From contig CAIYPP010000040.1 in NCBI GenBank assembly GCA_903928115.1, positions 62,001 through 126,000 on the forward strand: a stretch of DNA of 64,000 nt. Reading direction: 5' to 3'. This document shows positions 34,811-46,300 of this stretch, piece after piece. The DNA comes from an uncultured Planctomycetota bacterium. GTDB taxonomy: Bacteria; Planctomycetota; UBA1135; GCA-002686595. Numbering within the stretch: the stretch's first letter is position 1; each line of letters opens with the position of its first letter. The position numbers and the translations under genes are program-made. Below the pieces are notes generated by a model that worked only from the letters and a program-made list of their open reading frames with translations, had not been told where the DNA came from and searched no databases.

Positions 34811-35218
34811 ATGGAGTTCTTCGGGCTGTCCTTCGCTGAACTGGTCGTGATCTTCGTCGTCGCGATCTTGGTCTTCGGCCAGCGGCTTCCGCAGGTCGCG
34901 GGCGAAACAGCTGCGACCTTTCAGCGCGTGAAGCGCTCGCTCTCCGACCTGCGCCGCGAGACCGGCATCGATCAGGAGATCCACAAGGCAAAGCGCGAGT
35001 TCGAAGAGGCCCAACGCGTCGCCCGCGATTCTGTTCAGCGCGAGCTCGCGATGGCTCGCGCCGCGATGGAGAGCGAAAAGGCTCCGGCGAGCTCGGCGCC
35101 GCCTAGCGCTGCTTCGGCGGCGTCGGGAACTTCGGCAGCGCCGCTAGCGGAGGGAACTGCGACGGCAGCGGAGCCGCAGGCGCCTCCTGCTTCGGAGTCG
35201 TCTCCGCGTCGAGATTGA
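34811..35218 (+). CDS. tatA: Twin-arginine translocase subunit TatA/TatB
   Basis: The 135-residue protein starts MEFFGLSFAELVVIFVVAIL and reads on as VFGQRLPQVAGE, the membrane helix, hinge and FGxxxLP motif of TatA/TatB. An amphipathic helix follows (TAATFQRVKRSLSDLRRE), then a coiled charged region and an Ala/Ser/Pro-rich tail of about 45 residues. The glutamate near position 10 and the longer amphipathic segment lean to TatB, but the two cannot be parted here. tatC is not in the window. The last 116 bases overlap the 3' end of the convergent MshEN gene. Confidence 0.88.
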   Translation: MEFFGLSFAELVVIFVVAILVFGQRLPQVAGETAATFQRVKRSLSDLRRETGIDQEIHKAKREFEEAQRVARDSVQRELAMARAAMESEKAPASSAPPSAASAASGTSAAPLAEGTATAAEPQAPPASESSPRRD

Positions 35219-35732
35219 GCAGCACGGCTGCATCGCCTTCGTCGAAGATTTTGTCCCACCCTCCGCCGCCACCCGTCTGGGGCAGGGGTGCCGGAAGATG
35301 CTCGAGCATCCAGTGGTTGTTGCTGTTCACGGTCCCCACCACGGGCATGACCTGCAAGTCCGCGGCGCTGGAGAGCTGTGCGAGCACTTCCGCCGGAACG
35401 AGCGCGGGCATCGCCACGGTGAGCAGCCGCTTGTGGCGCGTGAGAGGCACAAGCCGATGCGTGCGCAGGAACTCCGCGTCGAGACCGTTCATTGCGTCGG
35501 GCGACGGCACGTAGAGATCCACGGGCAGGAACGGCAGCCCGTACAGATCGCACACCAGTCGCGACAGATCCCAGTCGCCGATCAACCCCTCCCCGACGAG
35601 CAACTCCGGAAACGGAATCGGACCTGTCTGACTCGCCTGCAAAGCCACCTTCAAGCGTTGGGCATCGACGAGCCCACGCTGACCGAGGATCTCGGCCAGA
35701 CTGGGGTAGTCGAGGCGATAGCTGTTCTTCAC
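35103..35732 (-). CDS. Stand-alone MshEN (GspE N-terminal) domain protein
   Basis: The 209-residue protein reads LAEILGQRGLVDAQRLKVAL, then PFPELLVGEGLIGDWDLSRL and VCDLYGLPFLPVDLY, and later RTHRLVPLTRHKRLLTVAMP. That is the MshEN fold known from the N-terminus of type II secretion and type IV pilus ATPases, where some versions bind cyclic di-GMP. Here no ATPase domain follows; the last ~55 residues are Pro/Ala/Gln-rich and probably disordered. It may be a c-di-GMP or protein-binding regulator. Its 3' end overlaps the tatA tail by 116 bases, so both tails are encoded by the same DNA. Confidence 0.75.
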   Translation of the reverse strand: MKNSYRLDYPSLAEILGQRGLVDAQRLKVALQASQTGPIPFPELLVGEGLIGDWDLSRLVCDLYGLPFLPVDLYVPSPDAMNGLDAEFLRTHRLVPLTRHKRLLTVAMPALVPAEVLAQLSSAADLQVMPVVGTVNSNNHWMLEHLPAPLPQTGGGGGWDKIFDEGDAAVLLNLDAETTPKQEAPAAPLPSQFPPLAALPKFPTPPKQR

Positions 35733-35801
35733 GGGGGGAGCTCGCCGGTGTGTATCGGCTCACCCCCTGCCCTCGCCTGAGGTTCCAGCAATTTTTTCCG
35801 A

Positions 35802-35834
35802 CCCTGTCGCGTCCCCTAGGGACCTGCGACAGGG
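35802..35834. terminator. Very strong hairpin downstream of gyrB
   Basis: A 9-base-pair stem, CCCTGTCGC (35802-35810) with GCGACAGGG (35826-35834), is continued after a 2-base bulge by GTCCC/GGGAC around a 3-base loop. It starts 14 bases beyond the gyrB stop. Past it, on the gyrB (minus) strand, comes an A-run rather than a U-run, so it is not a textbook intrinsic terminator. It may still stop or stabilise the gyrB transcript, or act in the leader of the MshEN gene. Confidence 0.5.
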
Positions 35835-35847
35835 CCCGTGCACGTGC

Positions 35848-39724
<3,877 letters not shown>

Positions 39725-40273
39725 GTGGGACTTCCAAAGGCTTGGGGTTGGACAGGGTGCGGAGCGTGCAGGCTCGGCGGTTTTCCCTCTTCCTCGAGAG
39801 GGATCTATTTCATCGTCATCATAACGGGCCGCGCGGCTGTGCAGAACGGTCGGCCGGCGTCTTCCAAGTGTCTTTTCCAACGAGACTTACGCGCGATTTT
39901 TAGGGTGCGAGCCCGTGCGGAAAAGTGTGGAGGAAACGTGCAGGAGGGGCCCGCGTTTCCACAGCCCTCCACGGGGAGAATCTGGGGGCAGTTTCAAGGC
40001 TCGGTTTGTGCCCACGACCCCCCAGTTGCCCCGCAGCTTCTTGAGGTGGTGTTCCACCGGTTCTCGACGGAGTTCTCGACACGTACAGCGCCCGCTGGGC
40101 AACGATCGGGGCAGCGTCGAGCGTCGAGTCTTGGGGCCGCAAGCGAAGCAGAAAAGGCAACCGCCGAGCCAGGTCAACGAACCTGCTCGGCGGTCTGGGA
40201 AGCGAGACGACGGGCGTGGACCCGATGAGCGTGAACACGCCGCGAGCGTGCAGCTCGCAGGCGTACGTCGGGC
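39725..40273. other. 549-base noncoding gap between dnaN and dnaA; candidate origin region
   Basis: I find no credible gene here. Relative to the rest of the window the first 180 bases are AT-rich (for example 39808-39835 and 39868-39903). There is one DnaA-box-like sequence GTTTCCACA (39955-39963, one mismatch from TTATCCACA) and weaker ones near 39838 and 39870, plus a direct repeat of TTCTCGAC at about 40060 and 40072. The 3' part holds the dnaA terminator. A promoter for dnaN must also lie here. Confidence 0.4.
40151..40194 (-). terminator. Intrinsic terminator of dnaA
   Basis: Read on the minus strand, ACCGCCGAG (40186-40194) pairs with CTCGGCGGT (40160-40168). An inner CAGGT/ACCTG stem follows a single bulged base, around a 6-base loop, and downstream comes TTGCCTTTTCTGC. 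A long stem followed by a T-rich run right after dnaA is a textbook rho-independent terminator, and it separates dnaA from dnaN transcription. Confidence 0.8.
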
Positions 40274-41809
40274 TCATCGCTGCAGCTGGCTGAGCAACCC
40301 CTGGATCATCGCTCGGAAGCGGTCGTCGGCCTTCATCTGCTTCTCGATCTGCTCGACCGCGTAGAGCACGGTCGTGTGGTCGCGGCCACCGAAGAAACCG
40401 CCGACCTCTTCCAGAGAGTGACGCGTGATCGTGCGCGCGAGGTACATGGCGATCTGGCGCGGATGTGCGATCGCCTTCGTGCGGCGGCGTGACTGCAGCT
40501 CCGTCACCTTGATCTGGAAGTGCGACGTGACGAGCCGAAGGATGTCGTCCATCGACGGCTGGCCCTTCGGCGACAGGAACACGTCGCGCAGCACGTGGCG
40601 CGCGAGGTCCGGCGTGACGTCGAGCGCATTGAGGCTTGCGTAGCCGAGCAGGCGGTTCACCGCGCCTTCGAGCTCGCGGATGTTGGAATCCACGTGCTCG
40701 GCGACGAGCTGTGCCACGCTGTCGGGGATTTCCTTGCCTTTTTCGCGGCTTTTCCGCTTCAAGATCGCCATGCGCGTCTCGTAGCACGGCTTCTCGATCT
40801 CGGTGACGAGACCCCACTTGAAGCGTGACACGAGCCGATCCTGCAGCGTGGGGATCTCCTTCGGCGGCGAGTCCGACGAGAGCACGATCTGCTTGGAAGC
40901 GTTGTAGAGCGTGTTGAAGGTGTGGAAGAACTCCTCCTGCGTGCGCTCCTTGTTGGCGAGCAGGTGGATGTCATCGACGACGAGGACATCGACGTTGCGG
41001 TACTTGTTCCGGAACTTCTGCAGGTCGCCGTTCTCCAGCGCGCTGATGAAGTGGTTGATGAACGTCTCGCAGGACAAGTAGAGGATGCGCGTCTCTGGAT
41101 CGCGTTCGAGCAGCGAGTAGCAGAGCGACTGCAGGAGGTGCGTCTTGCCGAGCCCGACCGATCCGTGGAGGAAGAACGGGTTGTAGGACTTGCCCGGGGA
41201 CTCGGAGACGCCGACCGCAGCCGCATACGCGAAGCGGTTGCACGGACCGACGACGAAGTTGTCGAAGCGGTAGTGCGGGTTCAGTGCCACATCCGAGCTC
41301 CACAGGAGCCCCGCTTCCTGACCGCCGCGAGCCTCGCGGCTGGCGCGGGGCTGGGCGGGCACCGCCGTCGCGGCGATCTCGGGCTTGTTCGTCGGAGCGG
41401 GGTTCGCCATCGGCGTGGCCGCGCGGCCTCGGACGGCGAGCTCGGGGTCGACGACGATCTGGATCGGCCAGTTGCCTCCGAAGACCGTGCGGGCCGCTGC
41501 TTCGAGCGCTCCGAGATAGGGAGCGGAACGCAGCCAGTTCGAGGTGAAGGAGTTCTGCACCACGATGGCGATGCCCTCGGGCCCCGCTGAGCGGAGCGCC
41601 GCGGTTCGGAACCAGGTTTCCAGTTGCTGTCGGTTGAGGTGCTTTCGCAGCTCCACCAGCAGGAGGTCCCACTGCCGCGCGAGCGCCTCGTCCGATCGGG
41701 CGCTGTAGGCCGAGTCCGCGCTCGGGCTCTCTCGAACCGCGTCGGGCGCGAGCTCCTCGGGGAGCGCGACTCCGTCGGCTTCGAAGCTGGGGTCTTGGTC
41801 GGGGTGCAT
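40274..41809 (-). CDS. dnaA: Chromosomal replication initiator protein DnaA
   Basis: The 511-residue protein has the N-terminal DnaA domain (WDLLLVELRKHLNRQQLETW, about 47-66) and a Pro/Ala-rich linker (about 130-165). The AAA+ domain follows, with Walker A HGSVGLGKTHLLQ (about 215-227) and Walker B VLVVDDIHLL. The C-terminal DNA-binding signature is HPRQIAMYLARTITRHSLEE followed by VGGFFGGRDHTTVLYAV. It opens the origin and is expected to bind boxes in the flanking noncoding DNA. ATG 41809 has no clear Shine-Dalgarno; C-runs precede it. The extended linker makes it longer than E. coli DnaA (467). Confidence 0.97.
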   Translation of the reverse strand: MHPDQDPSFEADGVALPEELAPDAVRESPSADSAYSARSDEALARQWDLLLVELRKHLNRQQLETWFRTAALRSAGPEGIAIVVQNSFTSNWLRSAPYLGALEAAARTVFGGNWPIQIVVDPELAVRGRAATPMANPAPTNKPEIAATAVPAQPRASREARGGQEAGLLWSSDVALNPHYRFDNFVVGPCNRFAYAAAVGVSESPGKSYNPFFLHGSVGLGKTHLLQSLCYSLLERDPETRILYLSCETFINHFISALENGDLQKFRNKYRNVDVLVVDDIHLLANKERTQEEFFHTFNTLYNASKQIVLSSDSPPKEIPTLQDRLVSRFKWGLVTEIEKPCYETRMAILKRKSREKGKEIPDSVAQLVAEHVDSNIRELEGAVNRLLGYASLNALDVTPDLARHVLRDVFLSPKGQPSMDDILRLVTSHFQIKVTELQSRRRTKAIAHPRQIAMYLARTITRHSLEEVGGFFGGRDHTTVLYAVEQIEKQMKADDRFRAMIQGLLSQLQR

Positions 41810-42169
41810 CGGGGGGGACAGCGTTCGAACGGTAGGCCGTCGGCGGCCATCCGCGCGTCATCGGGAGGTGGTGGGAAAGCGAGCGTGGCGTGGCCCGGGG
41901 GTGGCGGGCAGCGGCCCCCCATGGGTGTTTAGGGGTCCCTTCTGGGTTTTATCTACATGCCGGAAGGCATCGTTCCATCCACTAACGCCCCTGGCTCAGA
42001 ACGCAGGGTGTGGGCACGATCGGGGAGAGCGGCCGGGGGCTTTGGAAGGTGAAACGAGGGGGTGCCGGGGCACGTCGAAGCAACCGAGACGGTCACGAAC
42101 GCGGAGCCGCATTCGACGGCGGGGAGCGGGGCCTGTCAACCACTCCGAGCCCCACTATCTACCAAGAAC
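41810..42169. other. 360-base noncoding region upstream of dnaA
   Basis: No gene or known RNA is visible. It is G/C-rich with G-runs, and includes one DnaA-box-like TTATCTACA (41949-41957, one mismatch). Another near-match, TTCTCCACA (42217-42225), lies just inside the next gene. The dnaA promoter should be here. Together with the dnaN-side gap it is a second candidate for part of the origin. Confidence 0.4.
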
Positions 42170-43351
42170 TCACAAGCCCTTGATCTCGACCGCGTTTACG
42201 CTCGCCGCTCCCAGAGTTCTCCACAGGATCTCCACGGTCTTGTGGACGTCTTCCTCACCGACCTCGCGACCTAGGGAGAGCCTCAGGCCGGCTCTCGACT
42301 CCTCTTCGCTGCAGCCGATCGCTTGGAGCACATGGCTTGGCTCGAGCGAGCCGCTCGCGCAAGCGGACCCCGCGCTGACCGCGAGCCCAGCGAGGTCGAG
42401 CCGCATCACGAGCACCTTCCCGTCGATCTTCGGGCACAGGAGGTTCAGGGTCCCGGGCAGGCGACGGGGGTGATCGACCGGCAACCCGAGCAGTCGTACG
42501 CGGGGCAACTTGGCCGCAACTTCCGACCAAAGTTGGAGCGAGAGCCGGCGCAGCTTCGCAGCGTGGCTTTGGGCTTCTGCGACAGCGAGCTCGATCGCTC
42601 GCGCGGCGGCCACGGCCCCCGCGACGTTCTCGGTCCCGGGTCGCAGGCCCTGTTCCTGCTCTCCGCCCCAGAGCAACGGCTCCAACCGCACTCCGGCACG
42701 GCGATAGAGAACGCCGACACCGACAGGTCCGCCGAGCTTGTGGATGCTGAAGCTCGCGAGATCGACCCGCAGCCGTCGCAGGTCGAGGGGAACGCGGCCA
42801 AGGGCCTGCACGGCATCGATGTGCCAGCGCGGGCGAAGCGGCGCGTCTTCCAGCACGGCCGACAGCTCTTCGAGCGGAGCACAGGTGCCGAGCTCGTTGT
42901 TGGCGGCCATCGTGCTCACGAGCGAGAGGTGCTGGTCGCGCAGGGCTGTGCGCGTTGCCTCGAGGCTCACCGTGCCGGTCTCATCCACGGGCAGGAGCGT
43001 GAGCTTCGCACCTTCGCGCTCGAGAGCGCGCGCCGGCCCCAGCACCGAGGAGTGTTCGATGGCGCTGACCGCGAGCGCGCGGCCCTGGGGCGAAGGCCGC
43101 AGCGAGCCGAGCAACGCGAGGTTGTTCGACTCGGTTCCGCCCGAGGTGAACACGAGCTCGTCCTCATGAACGCCCAGCGCTGCCGCGATCCGCTCGCGCG
43201 CATCGTCGAGCAGGTGGCGCGCGCGACGACCGGGCTCGTGCAAGCTCGAGGGATTGCCTCCGACCGCTCGCAGCGCTTCGACGTAGGCGTCGAAGACCTC
43301 CGGTCGCAGCTTGGCCGTCGCGTTGGAGTCGAAGTACAGACGCTCGCTCAC
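42170..43351 (-). CDS. Cysteine desulfurase, NifS/IscS class
   Basis: The 393-residue PLP enzyme starts LYFDSNATAKLRPEV (family: YxDxxATT), then GNPSSLHEPGRRAR, TSGGTESNNLALLG, the PLP lysine in SFSIHKLGGPVGVGVLYRR, and the sulfur-accepting Cys in AGSACASGSLEPSHVL. It takes sulfur from cysteine to make a persulfide for Fe-S clusters or thio-tRNA. The H-K of the lysine motif is kept but SAHKFxGPKG has drifted. It overlaps bshA by 4 bases at the end of the long leftward operon. The bacillithiol neighbours suggest a shared cysteine/sulfur theme. Confidence 0.92.
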   Translation of the reverse strand: MSERLYFDSNATAKLRPEVFDAYVEALRAVGGNPSSLHEPGRRARHLLDDARERIAAALGVHEDELVFTSGGTESNNLALLGSLRPSPQGRALAVSAIEHSSVLGPARALEREGAKLTLLPVDETGTVSLEATRTALRDQHLSLVSTMAANNELGTCAPLEELSAVLEDAPLRPRWHIDAVQALGRVPLDLRRLRVDLASFSIHKLGGPVGVGVLYRRAGVRLEPLLWGGEQEQGLRPGTENVAGAVAAARAIELAVAEAQSHAAKLRRLSLQLWSEVAAKLPRVRLLGLPVDHPRRLPGTLNLLCPKIDGKVLVMRLDLAGLAVSAGSACASGSLEPSHVLQAIGCSEEESRAGLRLSLGREVGEEDVHKTVEILWRTLGAASVNAVEIKGL

Positions 43352-44508
43352 GAGTCGATCCCGAGCACCCGACGATACAGCGCCTCGTAGCGCGCGACGA
43401 TGTGGGCACGACCGAAGCGCGTGACGGCCGCCTCGCGTGCTGCAGCGCCCATGGTGCGAGCCTTCTCCGGCGAGAAGAGCAGACTCCCAAGATGTGCAGC
43501 GAAACCGTCGAGATCATCGGGCTTCGCGAGCAGGCCCGTGACACCATGCTCGACGACTTCGCCGACGCCACCGACGTCCGTTGCGACGACCGGCGTTCCG
43601 CACGACATCGCTTCGAGCGCCGAGAGTCCGAACGACTCCGAGGAACTCGAGAGCGCGAAGACGTCGGCGGGCGCGAGCAGCTCGGGCAGGATGTCACGCT
43701 CGCCGAGGAAGACCACTCGATCCGCGATCTTCAATTCGCGCGCGACGTTGCGACACTCCGGGAGCTCGGGGCCGTCGCCGACGAGCACCAGCGTGGCTGC
43801 GCGGCCTTGCAGACTGCGGGCGAAGGCGCGCACGAGCCACGGCACGCGCTTCACCGCGCGGAAGTTGCTGACGTGCACCACCGTCGGTCCGTCTCCGCGG
43901 CGACACGCGCTCGCTTCGCGCCGCGAGCTCGGCGAGAACCAGTCCGTGTCGACGAAGTTGTGGATCACTTCGATCGCGCAGGGCGCGGACTGATCGGGAC
44001 AGAAGCGCAGCCGCGTCTCGTTCGCGAGCCAGTGCGACACGGTGGTCACAGCATCGCTCGCTGCGATCACGAACTGCGTCAGCGGTGCATAGGACGGGTC
44101 GTTGCCGATGAGCGTGATGTCCGTCCCGTGGAGCGTCGTCACAATGCGCGGCGCGGGGCGATCGTGGTCGGACTGCGCTGCAGCGCGAGCGAGGTACGCC
44201 GAGACAGCGTGAGGCAGCGCATAGTGCGCATGCAGGATGTCGAGCCCGCTGGCTCGATGAACGTCGAGGATGGCCGACGTGATCGCCAGGTCGTGCGGGG
44301 TCGAGTGGAACAGCGGATACGGGATTCCCTGCGCGCGGTGCATCTGCACCAGGCCAGGGCTCCGCGCGAGACGCGGCGGAACTTCGTGGCTGAAGACGTG
44401 GACCTCGTGGCCGCTCTCCGCCAGTGAGAGCGCCAGCTCACTCGCCACCACACCCGATCCGCCGTACGTCGGGTGACAGAGGATGCCGATGCGCAGCTGG
44501 CGGGCCAC
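43348..44508 (-). CDS. bshA: N-acetyl-alpha-D-glucosaminyl L-malate synthase (bacillithiol step 1)
   Basis: The 386-residue GT4 enzyme starts IGILCHPTYGGSGVVASELA, the near-diagnostic BshA N-terminus. It continues with HVFSHEVPPRL, HAHYALPHAVSAYLAR, TTLHGTDITLIGNDPSY, and the GT4 donor site LSSSSESFGLSALEAMSCG. It joins UDP-GlcNAc to L-malate. The presence of bshB1 and bshC in the same operon makes this assignment firm over a generic glycosyltransferase. It overlaps the cysteine desulfurase gene by 4 bases and lies 4 bases after parA. Confidence 0.93.
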   Translation of the reverse strand: MARQLRIGILCHPTYGGSGVVASELALSLAESGHEVHVFSHEVPPRLARSPGLVQMHRAQGIPYPLFHSTPHDLAITSAILDVHRASGLDILHAHYALPHAVSAYLARAAAQSDHDRPAPRIVTTLHGTDITLIGNDPSYAPLTQFVIAASDAVTTVSHWLANETRLRFCPDQSAPCAIEVIHNFVDTDWFSPSSRREASACRRGDGPTVVHVSNFRAVKRVPWLVRAFARSLQGRAATLVLVGDGPELPECRNVARELKIADRVVFLGERDILPELLAPADVFALSSSSESFGLSALEAMSCGTPVVATDVGGVGEVVEHGVTGLLAKPDDLDGFAAHLGSLLFSPEKARTMGAAAREAAVTRFGRAHIVARYEALYRRVLGIDS

Positions 44509-44512
44509 GGCT

Positions 44513-45541
44513 CTATTCGCCGAGCGAGCCTTCGAAGATCACCGCGTCGGGCGGCAGCTCCGGCAGCTCGTCTTCCTTGGGACCGTTCGGTGCCACCGCC
44601 GAGGGCTTCGGCTCGAGCTCGACCACGGCCAGCTTGGCGGCCGGAGTGTCTTCGCGCGGTGCGGCCTTCTTTTTCGGCGCGGGCTTGCTCGGCTTCGCCG
44701 CCGGCTGCTGCTCCGTCGGCTTTGCGGGATAACGGGCCGTGAGCTCGCTGTCGCGGGACTCCTGCGCCATCACCTCTTGCGCGACGAGCTCGTAGTCCTG
44801 GGCTCCCGAGGACTCCGGCGCGTACTCGAAGATCGTCTTTCCGTAGCTCGGAGCCTCCGCGAGCTTGATGTTCTTGGCGATCGGCCGCGTGAACACCTTG
44901 CCGGGGAAGTACGAGCGCAGCTCGGCGATCACTTCGCGCGCGAGCTTCGTGCGGTTGTCGTAGAGACACGGCAGGAAGCCCGTCACTTCCAGACGCGGGT
45001 TCAAGCGGCGTCGGAGCAGGCTGACGACGTCGACGAGCTTGGTCATTCCCTGCAGAGCGAAGAACTCGGTCTGAACGGAGATCACGGCTTCCTGCGCGGC
45101 GACGAGGCCGTTCACCGAGAGAAGTCCGAGGCTCGGCGGGCAGTCGAGCAGCACGTAGTCCGCCGGCGCTTCGCCGTGCTTCTCGCGGTGCTCTTTCTCC
45201 CACGCGTCGATCGCGTCGCGCAGGATCAGCTCTCGACCGAACGCATTGGCGAGCTCGAGCTCGGCGCCCGAGAGATCGATGTTGGAGGGCAGGAGCCGCA
45301 GACCGGGGGTGGCGGTGTCTCGAAGGGCGGCAGCGAAGCTGCTGTTGCCGAGCAGCACCGCGTAGGACGATGGCTCGCCGCTCGCGAGCTGCACGTCGAG
45401 GTGCAGCGAGAGGTTGGCCTGGGGGTCGAGGTCGATCACGACCACGCGTCGGCCTGCGCGCGCAAGAGCGGCGCCGAGATTGACGGTGGTGGTGGTCTTA
45501 CCGACGCCGCCCTTCTGGTTGATGAGTGCAATCCGCCGCAT
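44513..45541 (-). CDS. parA: Chromosome-partition ATPase ParA/Soj
   Basis: The 342-residue protein has the deviant Walker A KGGVGKTTTTVNLGAALA (residues 10-27), then VVVIDLDPQANLSLHL, Walker B YVLLDCPPSLGLLSVNGL, and TRPIAKNIKLAEAPSYGKT, the Soj pattern. About 85 extra C-terminal residues are Pro/Ala/Lys-rich, then acidic. It moves parS-bound ParB complexes over the nucleoid. Oddly it is not next to parB: it sits between bshA and bshB1, about 8 kb from parB on the other strand. Confidence 0.93.
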   Translation of the reverse strand: MRRIALINQKGGVGKTTTTVNLGAALARAGRRVVVIDLDPQANLSLHLDVQLASGEPSSYAVLLGNSSFAAALRDTATPGLRLLPSNIDLSGAELELANAFGRELILRDAIDAWEKEHREKHGEAPADYVLLDCPPSLGLLSVNGLVAAQEAVISVQTEFFALQGMTKLVDVVSLLRRRLNPRLEVTGFLPCLYDNRTKLAREVIAELRSYFPGKVFTRPIAKNIKLAEAPSYGKTIFEYAPESSGAQDYELVAQEVMAQESRDSELTARYPAKPTEQQPAAKPSKPAPKKKAAPREDTPAAKLAVVELEPKPSAVAPNGPKEDELPELPPDAVIFEGSLGE

Positions 45542-45586
45542 CGCCGCCGGATTCTAACGCACGCAAGCTCGCAGGGCGCGGGCGAG

Positions 45587-46300
45587 CTAGAGCAATCGCA
45601 GCGGATCGGAGATGGGGATCGGGCCGAGCGAGAGCAGCGGCTCGCCGACGCGGACGCCGATGCGTTCGCCGAAGAAGCGCGCGCGGGTCTCCATGCGGGC
45701 GAGGATGTCCGCACCGAAGAGGAAGTGCTGGCCGCGATCGCCTTCGTGGGCGGGCTCCAGCTGGCTGCGATAGCAGCGCACGAGCTCGACCTTGCGTTGC
45801 CAGACCGGTCCGATGTCCACGACGACGGTCGGCTCAAAGGGGACGTGGCCCATGAAGTGGTAGAAGCGGCGCGGTCGAGCGGCCGCGGGGCCCCCGTCGA
45901 GTTCGGCGAGCTTGGAGAGCCCGCTCAGGTACCAGGCCTCGCGCGCCAGACGGCCACTCGTGGCGTGGTCGGGGTGCAGGTCGTCGGTGTGCTGGGCCAA
46001 AACTACCTGCGGCGCGTGCTCCCGGAGGATGCGCGCCAAAGCCTCGCGTGCCTCGATACCCGCCACGACGCGCCCATCGGGGAGGCCGAGGTTGCGACGT
46101 AGAGTCAGTCCAAGATGCCGGTTCGCGGCTGCGGTCTCGGCGTCGCGCTCTTCGCTGGTGCCGCGGGAACCCATCTCGCCGCGCGTGACGTCGACGATTC
46201 CGACCTTCCAGCCGGCGTCGAGTGCGCGCAGCATCGTCCCCCCGACGCAGATCTCGGCGTCATCGGGGTGCGCGGCGATTACCAGCAGGTCGAGTTTCAT
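45587..46300 (-). CDS. bshB1: N-acetyl-alpha-D-glucosaminyl L-malate deacetylase (bacillithiol step 2)
   Basis: The 237-residue LmbE/PIG-L deacetylase starts LLVIAAHPDDAEICVGGTML with the zinc-binding AHPDDAE, then VDVTRGEMGSRGTSEERDAE, RRNLGLPDGRV, and QHTDDLHPDHATSGRLAREA, all as in BshB1. It removes acetyl from GlcNAc-malate. The start overlaps the bshC stop by 4 bases. Zinc ligands His, Asp and the later His are present. The match in length and motifs to BshB1 is close, and the gene neighbours agree. Confidence 0.93.
   Translation of the reverse strand: MKLDLLVIAAHPDDAEICVGGTMLRALDAGWKVGIVDVTRGEMGSRGTSEERDAETAAANRHLGLTLRRNLGLPDGRVVAGIEAREALARILREHAPQVVLAQHTDDLHPDHATSGRLAREAWYLSGLSKLAELDGGPAAARPRRFYHFMGHVPFEPTVVVDIGPVWQRKVELVRCYRSQLEPAHEGDRGQHFLFGADILARMETRARFFGERIGVRVGEPLLSLGPIPISDPLRLL

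Noticed and set aside
40051-40063. Half of a parS-like sequence (TGTTCCACC)
   Set aside because: Only one arm of the palindrome is present; the other arm does not match.
39900-40817. Open frame spanning the dnaN-dnaA gap on the minus strand
   Set aside because: It crosses the dnaA terminator and the dnaA gene in another frame and has low-complexity basic composition.
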